Shown: positions 6,738 through 15,756 of the stretch, piece by piece
How the letters are laid out: the number at the start of each line of letters is the position of its first letter
Position numbering within the stretch: position 1 is the stretch's first letter
From: Edwardsiella ictaluri ATCC 33202
GTDB taxonomy: Bacteria; Pseudomonadota; Gammaproteobacteria; Enterobacterales; Enterobacteriaceae
DNA: 64,000 nucleotides
Reading direction: 5' to 3'
Assembly (NCBI RefSeq): GCF_000264785.1
Contig: NZ_AFJI01000103.1
Location: 1-64,000, forward strand
Notes under the pieces: model-generated
What the model saw: the letters and a program-made list of their open reading frames with translations, nothing else
What the model was told of the DNA's origin: nothing
Databases searched by the model: none
Program-made: the position numbers and the translations under genes

Positions 6738-8084
6738 TTATTCGCCGCTATCCTCGGCGCCCGCGGTGGCGGGATTGCTCTGGGCGTTGGGCTGGCGGCG
6801 TTTTCCGATGTTTTTACTGTCGCGGTGGCGCACTTTGGTCTTGACCTTTTTCTTCTGCTCGTCGAGCTTTTTCTGCGCCCGCTTGGCCTGCACCTTCTTC
6901 GACGGTTTACCCTTGTTCTTCAGGCTCGGCGCTTTGGTTTCCGGGCGCAGATTATCGACGACGCGTGACTTCAACGGTTCCTGCACATAGCGGCTCACCT
7001 TGCCGAGCAGCAGCTGGTCGTGTGCCTCGATCAGGGAGATGGCGGTGCCCTTACGCCCGGCGCGTGCGGTACGCCCGATGCGGTGCAGGTAGACATCGGC
7101 GCTGCGTGGCATGTCAAAGTTGAACACGTGGCTGATATCCGGAATATCCAGACCGCGGGCGGCGACGTCGGTGGCGACCAGCACGTTGACCCGGCCGTCC
7201 AGCATGCGCTTAATGGCCTCGTTACGCTTGGCCTGCACCATTTCGCCCTCCAGGAAACAGGCCTGGATACCGGCCTGATGCAGCCAGGTGACCAGCTCAT
7301 GCACGCGCTCACGCTTGCGCACAAAGATAACGGACTTGGTGACGTCCGGCTGGCGCAGCAGATTACACAGCAGGGCGGTCTTGTGTTTCAGGCTATCGGC
7401 ACGATAGTACCACTGCTGGATCTTCTTACGCTCACGGCGCGGCGGCTCGGCGCTGACGTCAACGGGATCGTTGAGCAGGCGAGCGGCAAAGTCGTGAACC
7501 GCGTCGGACTCCAGGGTGGCGGAGAACAGCAGGGTCTGCCGACGCCAGCGGGTTTCGGCGGAGACGGTTTCGATGTCGCTGGCAAAGCCCATGTCCAGCA
7601 TGCGGTCAGCTTCATCGAGGATCAGGGTCTCTACCGCCCGGCAGTCAAAGTTCTCTTCTTTGATATACTGCAACAGACGCCCCGGCGTGGCGACCACCAG
7701 ATCCTGGTTGGTGTTAAAGATCTCGGCGTGGTTAATATAGGAAACGCCGCCGGTGATGGTGGTGATGTCCAGGCTGGTGTGGCGTGCCAGCTCCCGGGCC
7801 TGATCGGCCACTTGCATGGCAAGTTCGCGGGTCGGCGTCAGGATCAGAACGCGCGGCGGGCCGGACTTCTTACGCGGGAAGTCGAGCAGGTGCTGCAGCG
7901 CGGGCAGCAGGAAGGCGGCGGTCTTGCCGGTTCCTGTTGGTGCGGAACCCAAAACGTCCCGTCCGTCCATGGCGGGCGGGATGGCGGCGATCTGGATGGC
8001 GGTCGGGCGCTCATAGCCTTTGTCGCGCAGGGCGTCGAGCAGGCGCTCGTCGAGTTCGAGTTCGGAAAAGTTGGTTGCTGTCAT
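6738..8084 (-). CDS. srmB: ATP-dependent RNA helicase SrmB (DEAD-box)
   Basis: A 448-residue DEAD-box helicase, close to the 444 of E. coli SrmB. Visible motifs: Q motif in the first 32 residues (FSELELDERLLDAL, RPTAIQ), Walker A APTGTGKT (about 48-55), PTRELA, DEAD at 157-160, SAT at 188-190, and HRIGRTARAG in the second RecA domain. A basic C-terminal tail (KNKGKPSKKVQAKRAQKK) resembles the RNA-binding extension of SrmB. SrmB acts early in 50S ribosomal subunit assembly in the cytoplasm and helps at low temperature. It is divergent from trmN6, as in E. coli. Confidence 0.96.
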   Translation of the reverse strand: MTATNFSELELDERLLDALRDKGYERPTAIQIAAIPPAMDGRDVLGSAPTGTGKTAAFLLPALQHLLDFPRKKSGPPRVLILTPTRELAMQVADQARELARHTSLDITTITGGVSYINHAEIFNTNQDLVVATPGRLLQYIKEENFDCRAVETLILDEADRMLDMGFASDIETVSAETRWRRQTLLFSATLESDAVHDFAARLLNDPVDVSAEPPRRERKKIQQWYYRADSLKHKTALLCNLLRQPDVTKSVIFVRKRERVHELVTWLHQAGIQACFLEGEMVQAKRNEAIKRMLDGRVNVLVATDVAARGLDIPDISHVFNFDMPRSADVYLHRIGRTARAGRKGTAISLIEAHDQLLLGKVSRYVQEPLKSRVVDNLRPETKAPSLKNKGKPSKKVQAKRAQKKLDEQKKKVKTKVRHRDSKNIGKRRQPNAQSNPATAGAEDSGE

Positions 8085-8237
8085 GGTCTACCTCTGCTTG
8101 GGGCGCAGATTATAGACGGGTTGGCGACTATATTCATCCATTAAAGCGCGATGTGCGCCTCCCCCATGCCCTGCAGCGCAGCCGCCGCGTCGTCTGCAGG
8201 GCTGTGCTGGTCTGCCTTTATTACACTGACTACACTG

Positions 8238-8268
8238 CAGTCGCGCAGTCGCGCAGTCGCGCAGGCGC
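8238..8268. repeat. Short tandem repeat in the srmB-trmN6 intergenic region
   Basis: An 8-bp unit (AGTCGCGC) is repeated about three times in the region between the divergent srmB and trmN6 genes. Too short for a known repeat class; copy number may vary by slippage. Confidence 0.5.
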
Positions 8269-8343
8269 GGCGATGGCCATTCCTTTTTTACGGCGGCGCG
8301 GGTATGTTATGCGCGTTACTCTCTCAGTCCCAAGGAGCCTGCT

Positions 8344-9087
8344 GTGCCGCATCCGCCCTCCGCCGCGCTGTCCCTGCCGCGCAACGGATTTACCCTCAAG
8401 CGTTTCTTTGTCGCCCACGATCGCTGTGAAATGAAGGTCGGTACCGACAGCATTATGCTTGGGGCCTGGCTACCCCTGCGCGGCGATGAGCGGCATATTC
8501 TGGATATCGGCAGCGGCAGTGGGGTGCTGGCGCTGATGATGGCGCAGCGCAGTACGGCGCAGGTCGACGGCGTGGAGATCGAGCCCGGCGCGGCGACACA
8601 GGGGCAGGAGAATTTTCTGGCTTCGCCCTGGCCGACGCGGCTGACCATGCATACGCTCTCTCTGCAGGCGTTTAGCGCCGGGTGCGGACGACGCTATGAT
8701 CTGATCGTCAGTAATCCGCCCTACTTTGCGCCGGGCGTCGCCTGTCGTACGGCGGCCCGGGCGACGGCGCGCTATACGGACTCGCTGGATCACGCGGCGC
8801 TGCTGCGACATGCCGCCGAGTTGAGCTGCGAAGACGGGCGTCTGGCGCTGGTACTGCCGGTCGAGGCCGCCGAGTCGGTGGTCAGCAAGGGGATGACGCA
8901 CGGTTGGCATCTGCTGCGCCGGACAGCGGTGCGCGATCGCGCCGATAAGCCGGTGCGCCGGACGCTGTTGTTGTTTGGACGCATCCCCGCGGCCGTACAG
9001 TCGAATACACTGGATATTCGCGATGATTCCAGCGAATACTCCTGCATCTTTCGCAACATGACGAAAGATTTCTACCTTTTCTTCTAG
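8344..9087 (+). CDS. trmN6: tRNA1(Val) (adenine(37)-N6)-methyltransferase
   Basis: A SAM-dependent methyltransferase of 247 residues (formerly YfiC). It has motif I ILDIGSGSGVLAL (52-64) and the N6-adenine catalytic motif NPPY (124-127, VSNPPYFAPG). The family methylates A37 of valine tRNA1. The likely start is the GTG at 8344, since AAGGAG lies six bases ahead and the next ATG is far inside. It is divergent from srmB. In E. coli nadB lies on its other side; here brnQ occupies that place. Confidence 0.93.
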   Translation: MPHPPSAALSLPRNGFTLKRFFVAHDRCEMKVGTDSIMLGAWLPLRGDERHILDIGSGSGVLALMMAQRSTAQVDGVEIEPGAATQGQENFLASPWPTRLTMHTLSLQAFSAGCGRRYDLIVSNPPYFAPGVACRTAARATARYTDSLDHAALLRHAAELSCEDGRLALVLPVEAAESVVSKGMTHGWHLLRRTAVRDRADKPVRRTLLLFGRIPAAVQSNTLDIRDDSSEYSCIFRNMTKDFYLFF

Positions 9088-9326
9088 TGCTGTTGCTTTA
9101 ATTAGCACGATATTCCAATATTCCTCTTGGGGCAGGCGTATCCTGCCCATAATATCCTGGCCTGAGGGTAGGGGTATTTAAGGGATTCAGGGACAAATCC
9201 AATACATCGCACCCGCTTTATTGCCACATACCTGAGTTTACTTCTGGACAGACAGCATTTTAATGCGGTACCCCCGTGCGTTTCTGCGGCGTAGACGGTT
9301 GGGTAAGCGAGATAAGAGGGCAGAAT

Positions 9327-10697
9327 ATGCAACAACGTTTATCGATGGCTGACACTCTGGGGCTGGGATTAATGACCTTTGCCTTTTTTCTGGGCGCCGG
9401 AAACATTATTTTTCCGCCGCTGGAAGGCCAAATGGCCGGTGAAAATGTGCTGTATGCCATGGGCGGCTTCCTACTGACCGCAGTCGGTCTGCCGCTGGTT
9501 TCCATTATCGCCGTCGCCAGCGCCGGCGGCGGCCTGCCGGCGATGACCCGCGATTTACCGCGCGGTACTGGCACTTTTGCCGCCGTGCTGCTGTTTATCA
9601 TCATCGGGCCGGCCTTTGCCGCGCCGCGTACCGGTCTGGTAGCCTTTGAAATGGCGATCCGTCCGCTGCTGGGCAGTCAGGGCGAAAGCGCACTGCAGGT
9701 AGGTGCCGTGACCCTGGACGGGGTACAGATGGCCGTTACGGCGCTGTTCTTTGTCGTAACGCTGGCGCTGGCCTGGAGCCGCGGCAAGCTGATCGACAGC
9801 GTGGGCAAGTTGTTGACGCCGATGTTGTTCCTGCTGCTGGTCGTGCTGGCGCTCGGGGTGCTGCTGCGCCCGCAGGGTGAGATCGTTGCTCCGGTCGAGG
9901 CCTATCAGACCATGGCCTTCAGCAAGGGCTTTATCGGTGGCTATAACACCATGGATACCTTCGCCGCGCTGATGTTTGGCATGCTGCTGGTGGACGTGCT
10001 GCGCGGTAAAGGGGTCACTGCGCCGCGCGCCTGCTTCCGCTATCTGAGCATTGCCGGAGTGATCGCGGCTATCGGTCTGGCTTTTGTCTATGTTTCCCTG
10101 TTTTGGCTGGGGGCGACCTCGTCTGGCGTTGCTCCGGGTGCGAGCAACGGTGGGGTGGTGCTCGCGGCCTATGTACAGGCGCTGTTCGGACAGCCGGGGC
10201 AGTGGATCCTGTCACTGGTGGTGCTGCTGGCCTGTCTGACCACGGCGGTGGGGTTGGTGAGCGCCTGCGCCGACTACTTCTCAACCCTGACGCCGCTGCG
10301 CTACCGTCAGTGGGTAGTGTTGCTGTGTGCGATCTGTGCAGTGGTGGCCAACGTGGGATTAAGTCGTTTGATTGCCCTGTCGGTGCCGGTGCTGATGGCG
10401 CTCTATCCGCTGGCTATCGCTTTGGTGGTGCTGACCTTCATCCGTCGCTGGCTACGTAACCCGGTAGTGGGCTACCGCTTGGTGATGCTGGTTGCGCTGT
10501 TGTGCAGCCTGATGGATGGCGCCCGCGCCGCCGGCGCCGAGAGCGGTTGGCTGGGCGAGCTGTTGGCATGGCAGATGCGTACCATGCCTCTGGCCGCTGA
10601 TGGTATGGCCTGGGTACTGCCGTCTACGCTGGCGCTGCTGGTTGCGCTGCTGTTGCCGGCGGGAGCCCGCAACGCCGGCGCGCCGCAGGCCGCCTGA
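9327..10697 (+). CDS. brnQ: Branched-chain amino acid transporter, BrnQ/LIVCS family
   Basis: A 456-residue inner membrane protein with about 12 hydrophobic segments. The N-terminus (TLGLGLMTFAFFLGAGNIIF, then PPLEGQMAG) is the signature of LIVCS-family sodium-coupled Leu/Ile/Val carriers, and the middle holds GYNTMDTFAALMFGMLLVD, also conserved. The ATG at 9327 follows AAGAGGGCAGAAT. It sits between trmN6 and rpoE, where E. coli has nadB, and is followed by its own terminator. Whether it is the main BrnQ or a second copy cannot be told from this window. Confidence 0.88.
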   Translation: MQQRLSMADTLGLGLMTFAFFLGAGNIIFPPLEGQMAGENVLYAMGGFLLTAVGLPLVSIIAVASAGGGLPAMTRDLPRGTGTFAAVLLFIIIGPAFAAPRTGLVAFEMAIRPLLGSQGESALQVGAVTLDGVQMAVTALFFVVTLALAWSRGKLIDSVGKLLTPMLFLLLVVLALGVLLRPQGEIVAPVEAYQTMAFSKGFIGGYNTMDTFAALMFGMLLVDVLRGKGVTAPRACFRYLSIAGVIAAIGLAFVYVSLFWLGATSSGVAPGASNGGVVLAAYVQALFGQPGQWILSLVVLLACLTTAVGLVSACADYFSTLTPLRYRQWVVLLCAICAVVANVGLSRLIALSVPVLMALYPLAIALVVLTFIRRWLRNPVVGYRLVMLVALLCSLMDGARAAGAESGWLGELLAWQMRTMPLAADGMAWVLPSTLALLVALLLPAGARNAGAPQAA

Positions 10698-10722
10698 GTC
10701 AGGTCGCTGTTTCTGGAAAACC

Positions 10723-10753
10723 GTCGGGCGCCTCAAGGGCGTCCGATTTTTTT
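10723..10753 (+). terminator. Rho-independent terminator after brnQ
   Basis: TCGGGCGCC, loop TCAA, GGGCGTCCGA (G-T pairs allowed), then a run of seven T residues. Confidence 0.7.
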
Positions 10754-10962
10754 GTCTCTTGTCCCCCGTCTATGCCCTGAATTTTGTTGCCGCCGCGGTC
10801 AGGGTGCAGCCGAATGAGAAAAATCGTGTTAGGCTGTTACATTATGTCATTCAGTGCCGAGGCGTATCGATTCTGCATCGGGTGGCGGAGTACTGTCAGG
10901 CGGAGGCCAGCGCTCCAGCCTAGGGGTAGATCGCTTGCCCGCAGGATAAAAATAATGGGCAG

Positions 10963-10990
10963 GGAACTTTTGGGCGCGTATGAATTCTAA
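10963..10990 (+). promoter_or_regulatory. Sigma-E-dependent promoter of rpoE
   Basis: A -35 box GGAACTT (10963-10969) is separated by 16 bp from a -10 box TCTAA (10986-10990). Both match the extracytoplasmic sigma-E consensus. It lies about 78 bp upstream of the rpoE start, as does the autoregulated promoter in E. coli, so sigma-E probably activates its own operon. Confidence 0.85.
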
Positions 10991-11068
10991 TTGCAGGCTT
11001 GCTCAGTTTTTTGACGACTGGCGATATATTTCATGCGTGGAGGCAGATTTGGGGAGACATTACCTCGA

Positions 11069-11644
11069 ATGAGCGAGCAGTTAACAGATCAGGTATTGGT
11101 CGAACGCGTTCAGAAGGGTGACAAGAAGGCGTTTAATCTGCTGGTAGCGCGTTACCAGAATAAGGTCGCGAGCTTGGTGTCCCGTTATGTTCCGCCCGGT
11201 GATGTGCCAGATGTGACGCAGGAGTCGTTCATCAAGGCCTATCGCGCTCTGGCGTCGTTCCGCGGTGACAGTGCGTTTTATACCTGGCTCTATCGTATTG
11301 CCGTGAATACGGCTAAAAATTATCTGGTTGCTCAGGGGCGCCGCCCACCGTCCAGCGACGTGGACGCCGTCGAGGCCGAAAACTTTGAAGGCGCCAGCGC
11401 GCTGAAAGAAATTTCGAACCCCGAGAACTTAATGTTGTCAGATGAGCTAAAGAAGATCGTTTTTCGCACCATTGAGTCGTTGCCAGAGGATTTGCGCCTG
11501 GCGATTACGCTTAGGGAGCTGGATGGTCTCAGCTATGAAGAGATAGCGGCTATCATGGACTGCCCGGTCGGTACGGTACGTTCACGTATCTTCCGCGCCA
11601 GGGAAGCGATCGACAGTAAAGTTCAGCCGCTGATTCAGCGTTAG
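11069..11644 (+). CDS. rpoE: RNA polymerase sigma-E factor (extracytoplasmic stress)
   Basis: A 191-residue ECF sigma factor, the same length as E. coli RpoE. Region 2 contains ALASFRGDSAFYTWLYRIAV, which melts and reads the -10 element, and region 4 contains LDGLSYEEIAAIMDCPVGTV, which reads the -35. The ATG at 11069 follows GGGGAGACATTACCTCGA, giving the known N-terminus MSEQLTDQVLVERVQKGD. It is the first gene of rpoE-rseA-rseB-rseC and responds to misfolded outer membrane proteins once RseA is cleaved. Confidence 0.98.
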   Translation: MSEQLTDQVLVERVQKGDKKAFNLLVARYQNKVASLVSRYVPPGDVPDVTQESFIKAYRALASFRGDSAFYTWLYRIAVNTAKNYLVAQGRRPPSSDVDAVEAENFEGASALKEISNPENLMLSDELKKIVFRTIESLPEDLRLAITLRELDGLSYEEIAAIMDCPVGTVRSRIFRAREAIDSKVQPLIQR

Positions 11645-11674
11645 TCATGCGGACACAGCAAAGGGTATTAAGGC

Positions 11675-12313
11675 ATGCAGAAAGAAAAACTTTCGGCTCT
11701 CATGGATGGTGAATTGCTGGACAGTGAGCTGATGGGCTCCCTGAGCAGTGACCTTGAGTTGCAACACACCTGGCAGCGTTACCATCTGATCCGTGACACT
11801 CTGCGGGGTGACATGGGTGAGACGGTACAGATTGATATTACCGATCGAATTGCAGCCGCACTGGACGATGAGCCGGTGTGCCTGGTGCCCGGTGCAATTC
11901 CTGAATCTCAGCCACAGCCCTCCGCCTGGCAGCGTATGCCGTTCTGGCATAAGGTGCGTCCCTGGCTGGGGCAGATCTCCCAGATGGGGATCGCCGCCGG
12001 GGTTTCGCTGGCGGTCCTGTTGGGGGTTCAGCACTATAACCGTCCCGCAGACGGTGTTTCCGATCCGGAGTCTCCGGTCTTCAATACCTTGCCGTTGGGT
12101 GGTCAGGCATCGCCGGTCAGCTTCGGTGTACCGAATGAAGGTAGCAATGCCCAGCAGCAGATTCAGCAACAGCGCAAGCGCATCAATGCGATCCTGCAGG
12201 ATTATGAGCTGCAGCGTCGTCTCCACGCTGAACAGCTGCAGACCCAGGATAGCAACGTGCAGGCGTCTATCCAGGTGCCCGGTACGCAGTCATTAGGAAC
12301 TCAGCAGCAGTAA
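11675..12313 (+). CDS. rseA: Anti-sigma-E factor RseA
   Basis: A 212-residue single-span inner membrane protein. The cytoplasmic N-terminal domain (MQKEKLSALMDGELLDSELM onward) binds sigma-E, a membrane segment spans about 102-118 (SQMGIAAGVSLAVLLGV), and the periplasmic C-terminal half is rich in Gln (AQQQIQQQRKRINAILQD). DegS and RseP cut it in turn to release sigma-E. Its stop overlaps the rseB start (TAATGA), implying coupled translation. Confidence 0.96.
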   Translation: MQKEKLSALMDGELLDSELMGSLSSDLELQHTWQRYHLIRDTLRGDMGETVQIDITDRIAAALDDEPVCLVPGAIPESQPQPSAWQRMPFWHKVRPWLGQISQMGIAAGVSLAVLLGVQHYNRPADGVSDPESPVFNTLPLGGQASPVSFGVPNEGSNAQQQIQQQRKRINAILQDYELQRRLHAEQLQTQDSNVQASIQVPGTQSLGTQQQ

Positions 12314-13266
12314 TGAAGCACATTTGGTTTGCTCTTAGTCTGTTGACTGGCAGCCTATTTATCTCCTTTTCCGCTCTGGCCCAGGATACTGCGCCGGGGC
12401 TGATGCTTCAGGAGATGAACAAGGCCAGCCAGTCACTCAATTACGAACTGGCGTTCATCAATATCACCAAGCAGGGCGCCGAGTCGCTGCGCTATCGTCA
12501 TGCACTGGAAAACCAACAGGTTTTGGCACAGCTGCTGCAAATGGATGGCCCGCGGCGCGAGGTGGTGCTGCGTGGCAATGAGGTCAGCTACTTCGAGCCG
12601 GGTCTGGAGCCCTTTACCCTGACTGGCGATCACATTGTTGATGCGCTGCCGTCGGTGATTTTTGCTGATATTAACCAGCTGACACCCTACTATAATTTTA
12701 TCTCCGTCGGACGTGCCCGCGTCGCCGATCGCCCCTGTGAGGTGATCCGGGTGGTGTCGCGCGACGGTATGCGCTTTAGCTATATCGTCTGGATCGATGA
12801 GGAGTCCAAGCTGCCGCTGCGGGTGGATTTGCTCGACCGTGACGGTGGGACTCTGGAGCAGTTTCGGGTCATCGCTTTCGACGTGGGACAGCAGGTAGCC
12901 AATGAGATGCGCAGTTTTAGCCGTCTGACTCTGCCGCCGCTGCTGCGTCTGCCACCCGCTGAGCACGTCAGCTTCAACTGGCGCACCACTTGGGTGCCTG
13001 ATGGTTTTAAAGAGGTTTCCCGCAGCCGCCGAACTCTGCCTTCCCTGTCCGAACCCGTTGAGTCCTGCCTGTACAGCGATGGGCTGTTCAGCTTTTCCGT
13101 CAACATCAGTCCGACAACCGGCGACAGCCGCGACGATCAGTTCTTGCGTCAGGGGCGGCGAACCATTCATACCGAAACCCGCAATAACACCGAAATCAGC
13201 GTGGTGGGTGAGCTGCCGCCGATGACCGCCAAGCGCATCGCTGCGTCTGTCCGTTTCAGCCGGTAA
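12313..13266 (+). CDS. rseB: Sigma-E regulatory protein RseB
   Basis: A 317-residue periplasmic protein with a signal peptide cut near residue 23 (FSALA|QDTAPG). It belongs to the MucB/RseB family: an N-terminal lipoprotein-carrier-like fold and a C-terminal domain that binds RseA's periplasmic tail and protects it from DegS until lipopolysaccharide intermediates displace it. Length matches E. coli (318). Start overlaps the rseA stop. Confidence 0.95.
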   Translation: MKHIWFALSLLTGSLFISFSALAQDTAPGLMLQEMNKASQSLNYELAFINITKQGAESLRYRHALENQQVLAQLLQMDGPRREVVLRGNEVSYFEPGLEPFTLTGDHIVDALPSVIFADINQLTPYYNFISVGRARVADRPCEVIRVVSRDGMRFSYIVWIDEESKLPLRVDLLDRDGGTLEQFRVIAFDVGQQVANEMRSFSRLTLPPLLRLPPAEHVSFNWRTTWVPDGFKEVSRSRRTLPSLSEPVESCLYSDGLFSFSVNISPTTGDSRDDQFLRQGRRTIHTETRNNTEISVVGELPPMTAKRIAASVRFSR

Positions 13267-13273
13267 TGCCACG

Positions 13274-13750
13274 ATGATGCGTGAGTGGGCAACGGTGATC
13301 AGCTGGCGGCAGGGGGAAGCTCTGCTGCAGTGCGAGTCGCATGCCGGGTGCAGCGGCTGTCGGGCCCGTCAGGGGTGCGGCAGCGCGGCGCTGGCCGAGC
13401 TGGGGCCGCAGACCCGGCATCAGCTGAGGTTGGCCGTTAGCCAGCCGCTGCAGCCGGGGCAGCGGGTTGAAATCGGCCTGCAGGAGGCCAGCGTGCTACG
13501 CTCTGCGCTGTTGGTTTATATTACGCCATTGGTCGGGCTGCTGGGCGGCGGTGGCGGCGGTCAACTGTGGCTTGGATCGGACGGCGCCAGCGCGCTCGGT
13601 GCGCTGATCGGCGGCGTGCTCGGTTTTGCCTTGGCGCGCAGTTTGGCGCGCCGTATGGTGCAGGGCGAGGCCTACCAACCGGTACTGCTGCAGGTGGCGC
13701 TGCCGCCTACCCAGCTGCGCAGCATAACGAATCCACCCAATCGCGAGTGA
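13274..13750 (+). CDS. rseC: SoxR-reducing/sigma-E accessory protein RseC
   Basis: A 158-residue inner membrane protein with an N-terminal four-cysteine cluster (Cys20, 26, 29, 35; CESHAGCSGCRARQGC), followed by two membrane segments (about 75-94 and 100-120, including a Gly-rich GLLGGGGGGQLWLG). RseC/MucC proteins share this layout and, with the Rsx complex, help reduce SoxR. There are two in-frame ATGs at 13274 and 13277; I take the first. It closes the rpoE operon with a 7-bp gap after rseB. Confidence 0.93.
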   Translation: MMREWATVISWRQGEALLQCESHAGCSGCRARQGCGSAALAELGPQTRHQLRLAVSQPLQPGQRVEIGLQEASVLRSALLVYITPLVGLLGGGGGGQLWLGSDGASALGALIGGVLGFALARSLARRMVQGEAYQPVLLQVALPPTQLRSITNPPNRE

Positions 13751-13889
13751 AGCGCTAGGTTTTGGCCTATGGGCTGTGTAAAATGCAGCGATTCGGCGCC
13801 TGGCGCCACTTAACCCAAATCATCGCTTTGAGCCCGTCCGCGTGTCCTTAGGCGAGTAATTCAGAAATCATCAGGCATATATATTAATA

Positions 13890-15683
13890 ATGAAGAACAT
13901 ACGTAATTTCTCCATTATCGCGCACATTGACCACGGTAAGTCGACGCTGTCTGACCGTATCATCCAGCTCTGCGGCGGTCTGTCTGACCGTGAGATGGAG
14001 GCCCAGGTTCTGGACTCCATGGATCTGGAGCGCGAACGCGGTATCACCATCAAGGCGCAGAGCGTCACGCTCGACTATAAGGCGCAGGATGGGCAGGTGT
14101 ATCAGCTCAACTTTATCGATACGCCGGGACACGTGGATTTCTCTTATGAGGTCTCCCGTTCGCTGGCCGCCTGTGAGGGGGCGCTGCTGGTGGTTGACGC
14201 CGGGCAGGGGGTCGAAGCTCAGACCCTGGCCAACTGCTATACCGCCATTGAGATGGATCTGGAGGTGGTCCCGGTGTTGAACAAGATCGACCTGCCCGCC
14301 GCCGATCCGGATCGCGTGGCGCAGGAGATCGAAGACATCGTTGGTATTGATGCTACCGATGCGGTGCGTTGTTCGGCCAAGACCGGGGTCGGTGTCGGCG
14401 ATGTGCTGGAGCGTCTGGTGCGCGATATTCCAGCACCGGAAGGAGAGCCAGAGGCGCCGCTGCAGGCGCTGATTATCGACTCTTGGTTCGATAACTATCT
14501 GGGCGTTGTATCGCTGATCCGCATTAAGAACGGTACGTTGCGTAAGGGCGATAAGGTCAAGGTGATGACCACCGGGCAGACCTATAACGCCGATCGCCTA
14601 GGGATCTTTACCCCGAAACAGGTCGACCGTGACGTACTGAACTGCGGTGAGGTCGGCTGGCTGGTTTGCGCCATCAAGGATATTCACGGTGCGCCGGTTG
14701 GCGATACTCTGACCTTGGCCCGCAATCCGGCGGACGTCGCCCTGCCGGGCTTTAAGAAGGTGAAGCCGCAGGTTTACGCCGGGCTGTTCCCGGTCAGCTC
14801 CGACGACTACGATGCCTTCCGTGATGCGTTGGGCAAGCTGAGCCTGAATGACGCCTCGTTGTTCTATGAGCCGGAAACCTCAACGGCGCTGGGCTTCGGC
14901 TTCCGCTGTGGCTTCCTGGGTCTGCTGCACATGGAGATCATTCAGGAGCGTCTGGAGCGTGAATACGATCTGGATCTGATCACCACCGCGCCGACGGTGG
15001 TGTATGAGGTGGAGACCACCCGTAACGAAGTGATCTACGTAGACAGCCCCTCCAAGCTGCCGGCGGTGAACAATATTCAGGAGCTGCGCGAGCCGATCGC
15101 CGAGTGCCACATGCTGCTGCCGCAGGAGTTCCTGGGCAACGTGATTACGCTCTGTATTGAGAAGCGTGGCGTGCAGACCAATATGGTCTACCATGGTAAT
15201 CAGGTGGCGCTGACCTATGAAATTCCGATGGCTGAGGTGGTGCTGGACTTCTTTGACCGCCTGAAGTCTACCTCGCGCGGCTATGCGTCGCTGGATTACG
15301 GCTTTAAGCGCTTCCAGGCCTCGGATATGGTGCGGGTTGATGTGATGGTCAACAGCGAGCGCGTCGATGCGCTGGCGCTGATCACCCACCGCGCTAACGC
15401 CAACGTGCGTGGCCGTGAGCTGGTCGAGAAGATGAAAGAGCTGATCCCGCGTCAGCAGTTTGACATCGCCATTCAGGCGGCGATCGGCAACCAGATCATC
15501 GCTCGATCCACGGTGAAGCAGCTGCGTAAGAACGTACTGGCCAAGTGTTATGGCGGCGATGTCAGCCGTAAGAAGAAGCTGCTGCAGAAGCAGAAAGAGG
15601 GTAAGAAACGCATGAAGCAGATCGGTAACGTTGAGCTGCCGCAGGAAGCGTTCCTGGCCATTCTACACGTCGGTAAGGACTGA
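13890..15683 (+). CDS. lepA: Elongation factor 4 (LepA), ribosome-associated GTPase
   Basis: A 597-residue translational GTPase. G1 motif AHIDHGKST lies at 11-19, followed by DTPGHVDF and NKIDLP. Domains resembling EF-G II, III and V follow, then the LepA-specific C-terminal domain, which ends [20 protein letters not shown]. LepA back-translocates stalled ribosomes or aids initiation and 30S assembly. It precedes lepB by 73 bp, as in other enterics, and the two are probably co-transcribed. Confidence 0.98.
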   Translation: MKNIRNFSIIAHIDHGKSTLSDRIIQLCGGLSDREMEAQVLDSMDLERERGITIKAQSVTLDYKAQDGQVYQLNFIDTPGHVDFSYEVSRSLAACEGALLVVDAGQGVEAQTLANCYTAIEMDLEVVPVLNKIDLPAADPDRVAQEIEDIVGIDATDAVRCSAKTGVGVGDVLERLVRDIPAPEGEPEAPLQALIIDSWFDNYLGVVSLIRIKNGTLRKGDKVKVMTTGQTYNADRLGIFTPKQVDRDVLNCGEVGWLVCAIKDIHGAPVGDTLTLARNPADVALPGFKKVKPQVYAGLFPVSSDDYDAFRDALGKLSLNDASLFYEPETSTALGFGFRCGFLGLLHMEIIQERLEREYDLDLITTAPTVVYEVETTRNEVIYVDSPSKLPAVNNIQELREPIAECHMLLPQEFLGNVITLCIEKRGVQTNMVYHGNQVALTYEIPMAEVVLDFFDRLKSTSRGYASLDYGFKRFQASDMVRVDVMVNSERVDALALITHRANANVRGRELVEKMKELIPRQQFDIAIQAAIGNQIIARSTVKQLRKNVLAKCYGGDVSRKKKLLQKQKEGKKRMKQIGNVELPQEAFLAILHVGKD

Positions 15684-15756
15684 TCGTTAGCCTGTCGGGC
15701 GCGGTGGATACCGCGCCCGCTGCGTTTATAAGCATTGATTTTAAGGAGTAATGGAC

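Noticed and set aside
7020..8144. A 374-codon open frame antisense to srmB
   Set aside because: It mirrors a GC-rich helicase gene, and has no ribosome binding site or domain; the sense strand is unmistakable srmB.
9129..9150. Hairpin GGGCAGG/CCTGCCC after trmN6
   Set aside because: Stem is only 7 bp with no T run; termination is not supported.
10814..10990. Short frame upstream of rpoE as a possible rseD-like leader peptide
   Set aside because: I could not match it to a known leader, and it stops at the sigma-E -10 box, before the mapped-type promoter.
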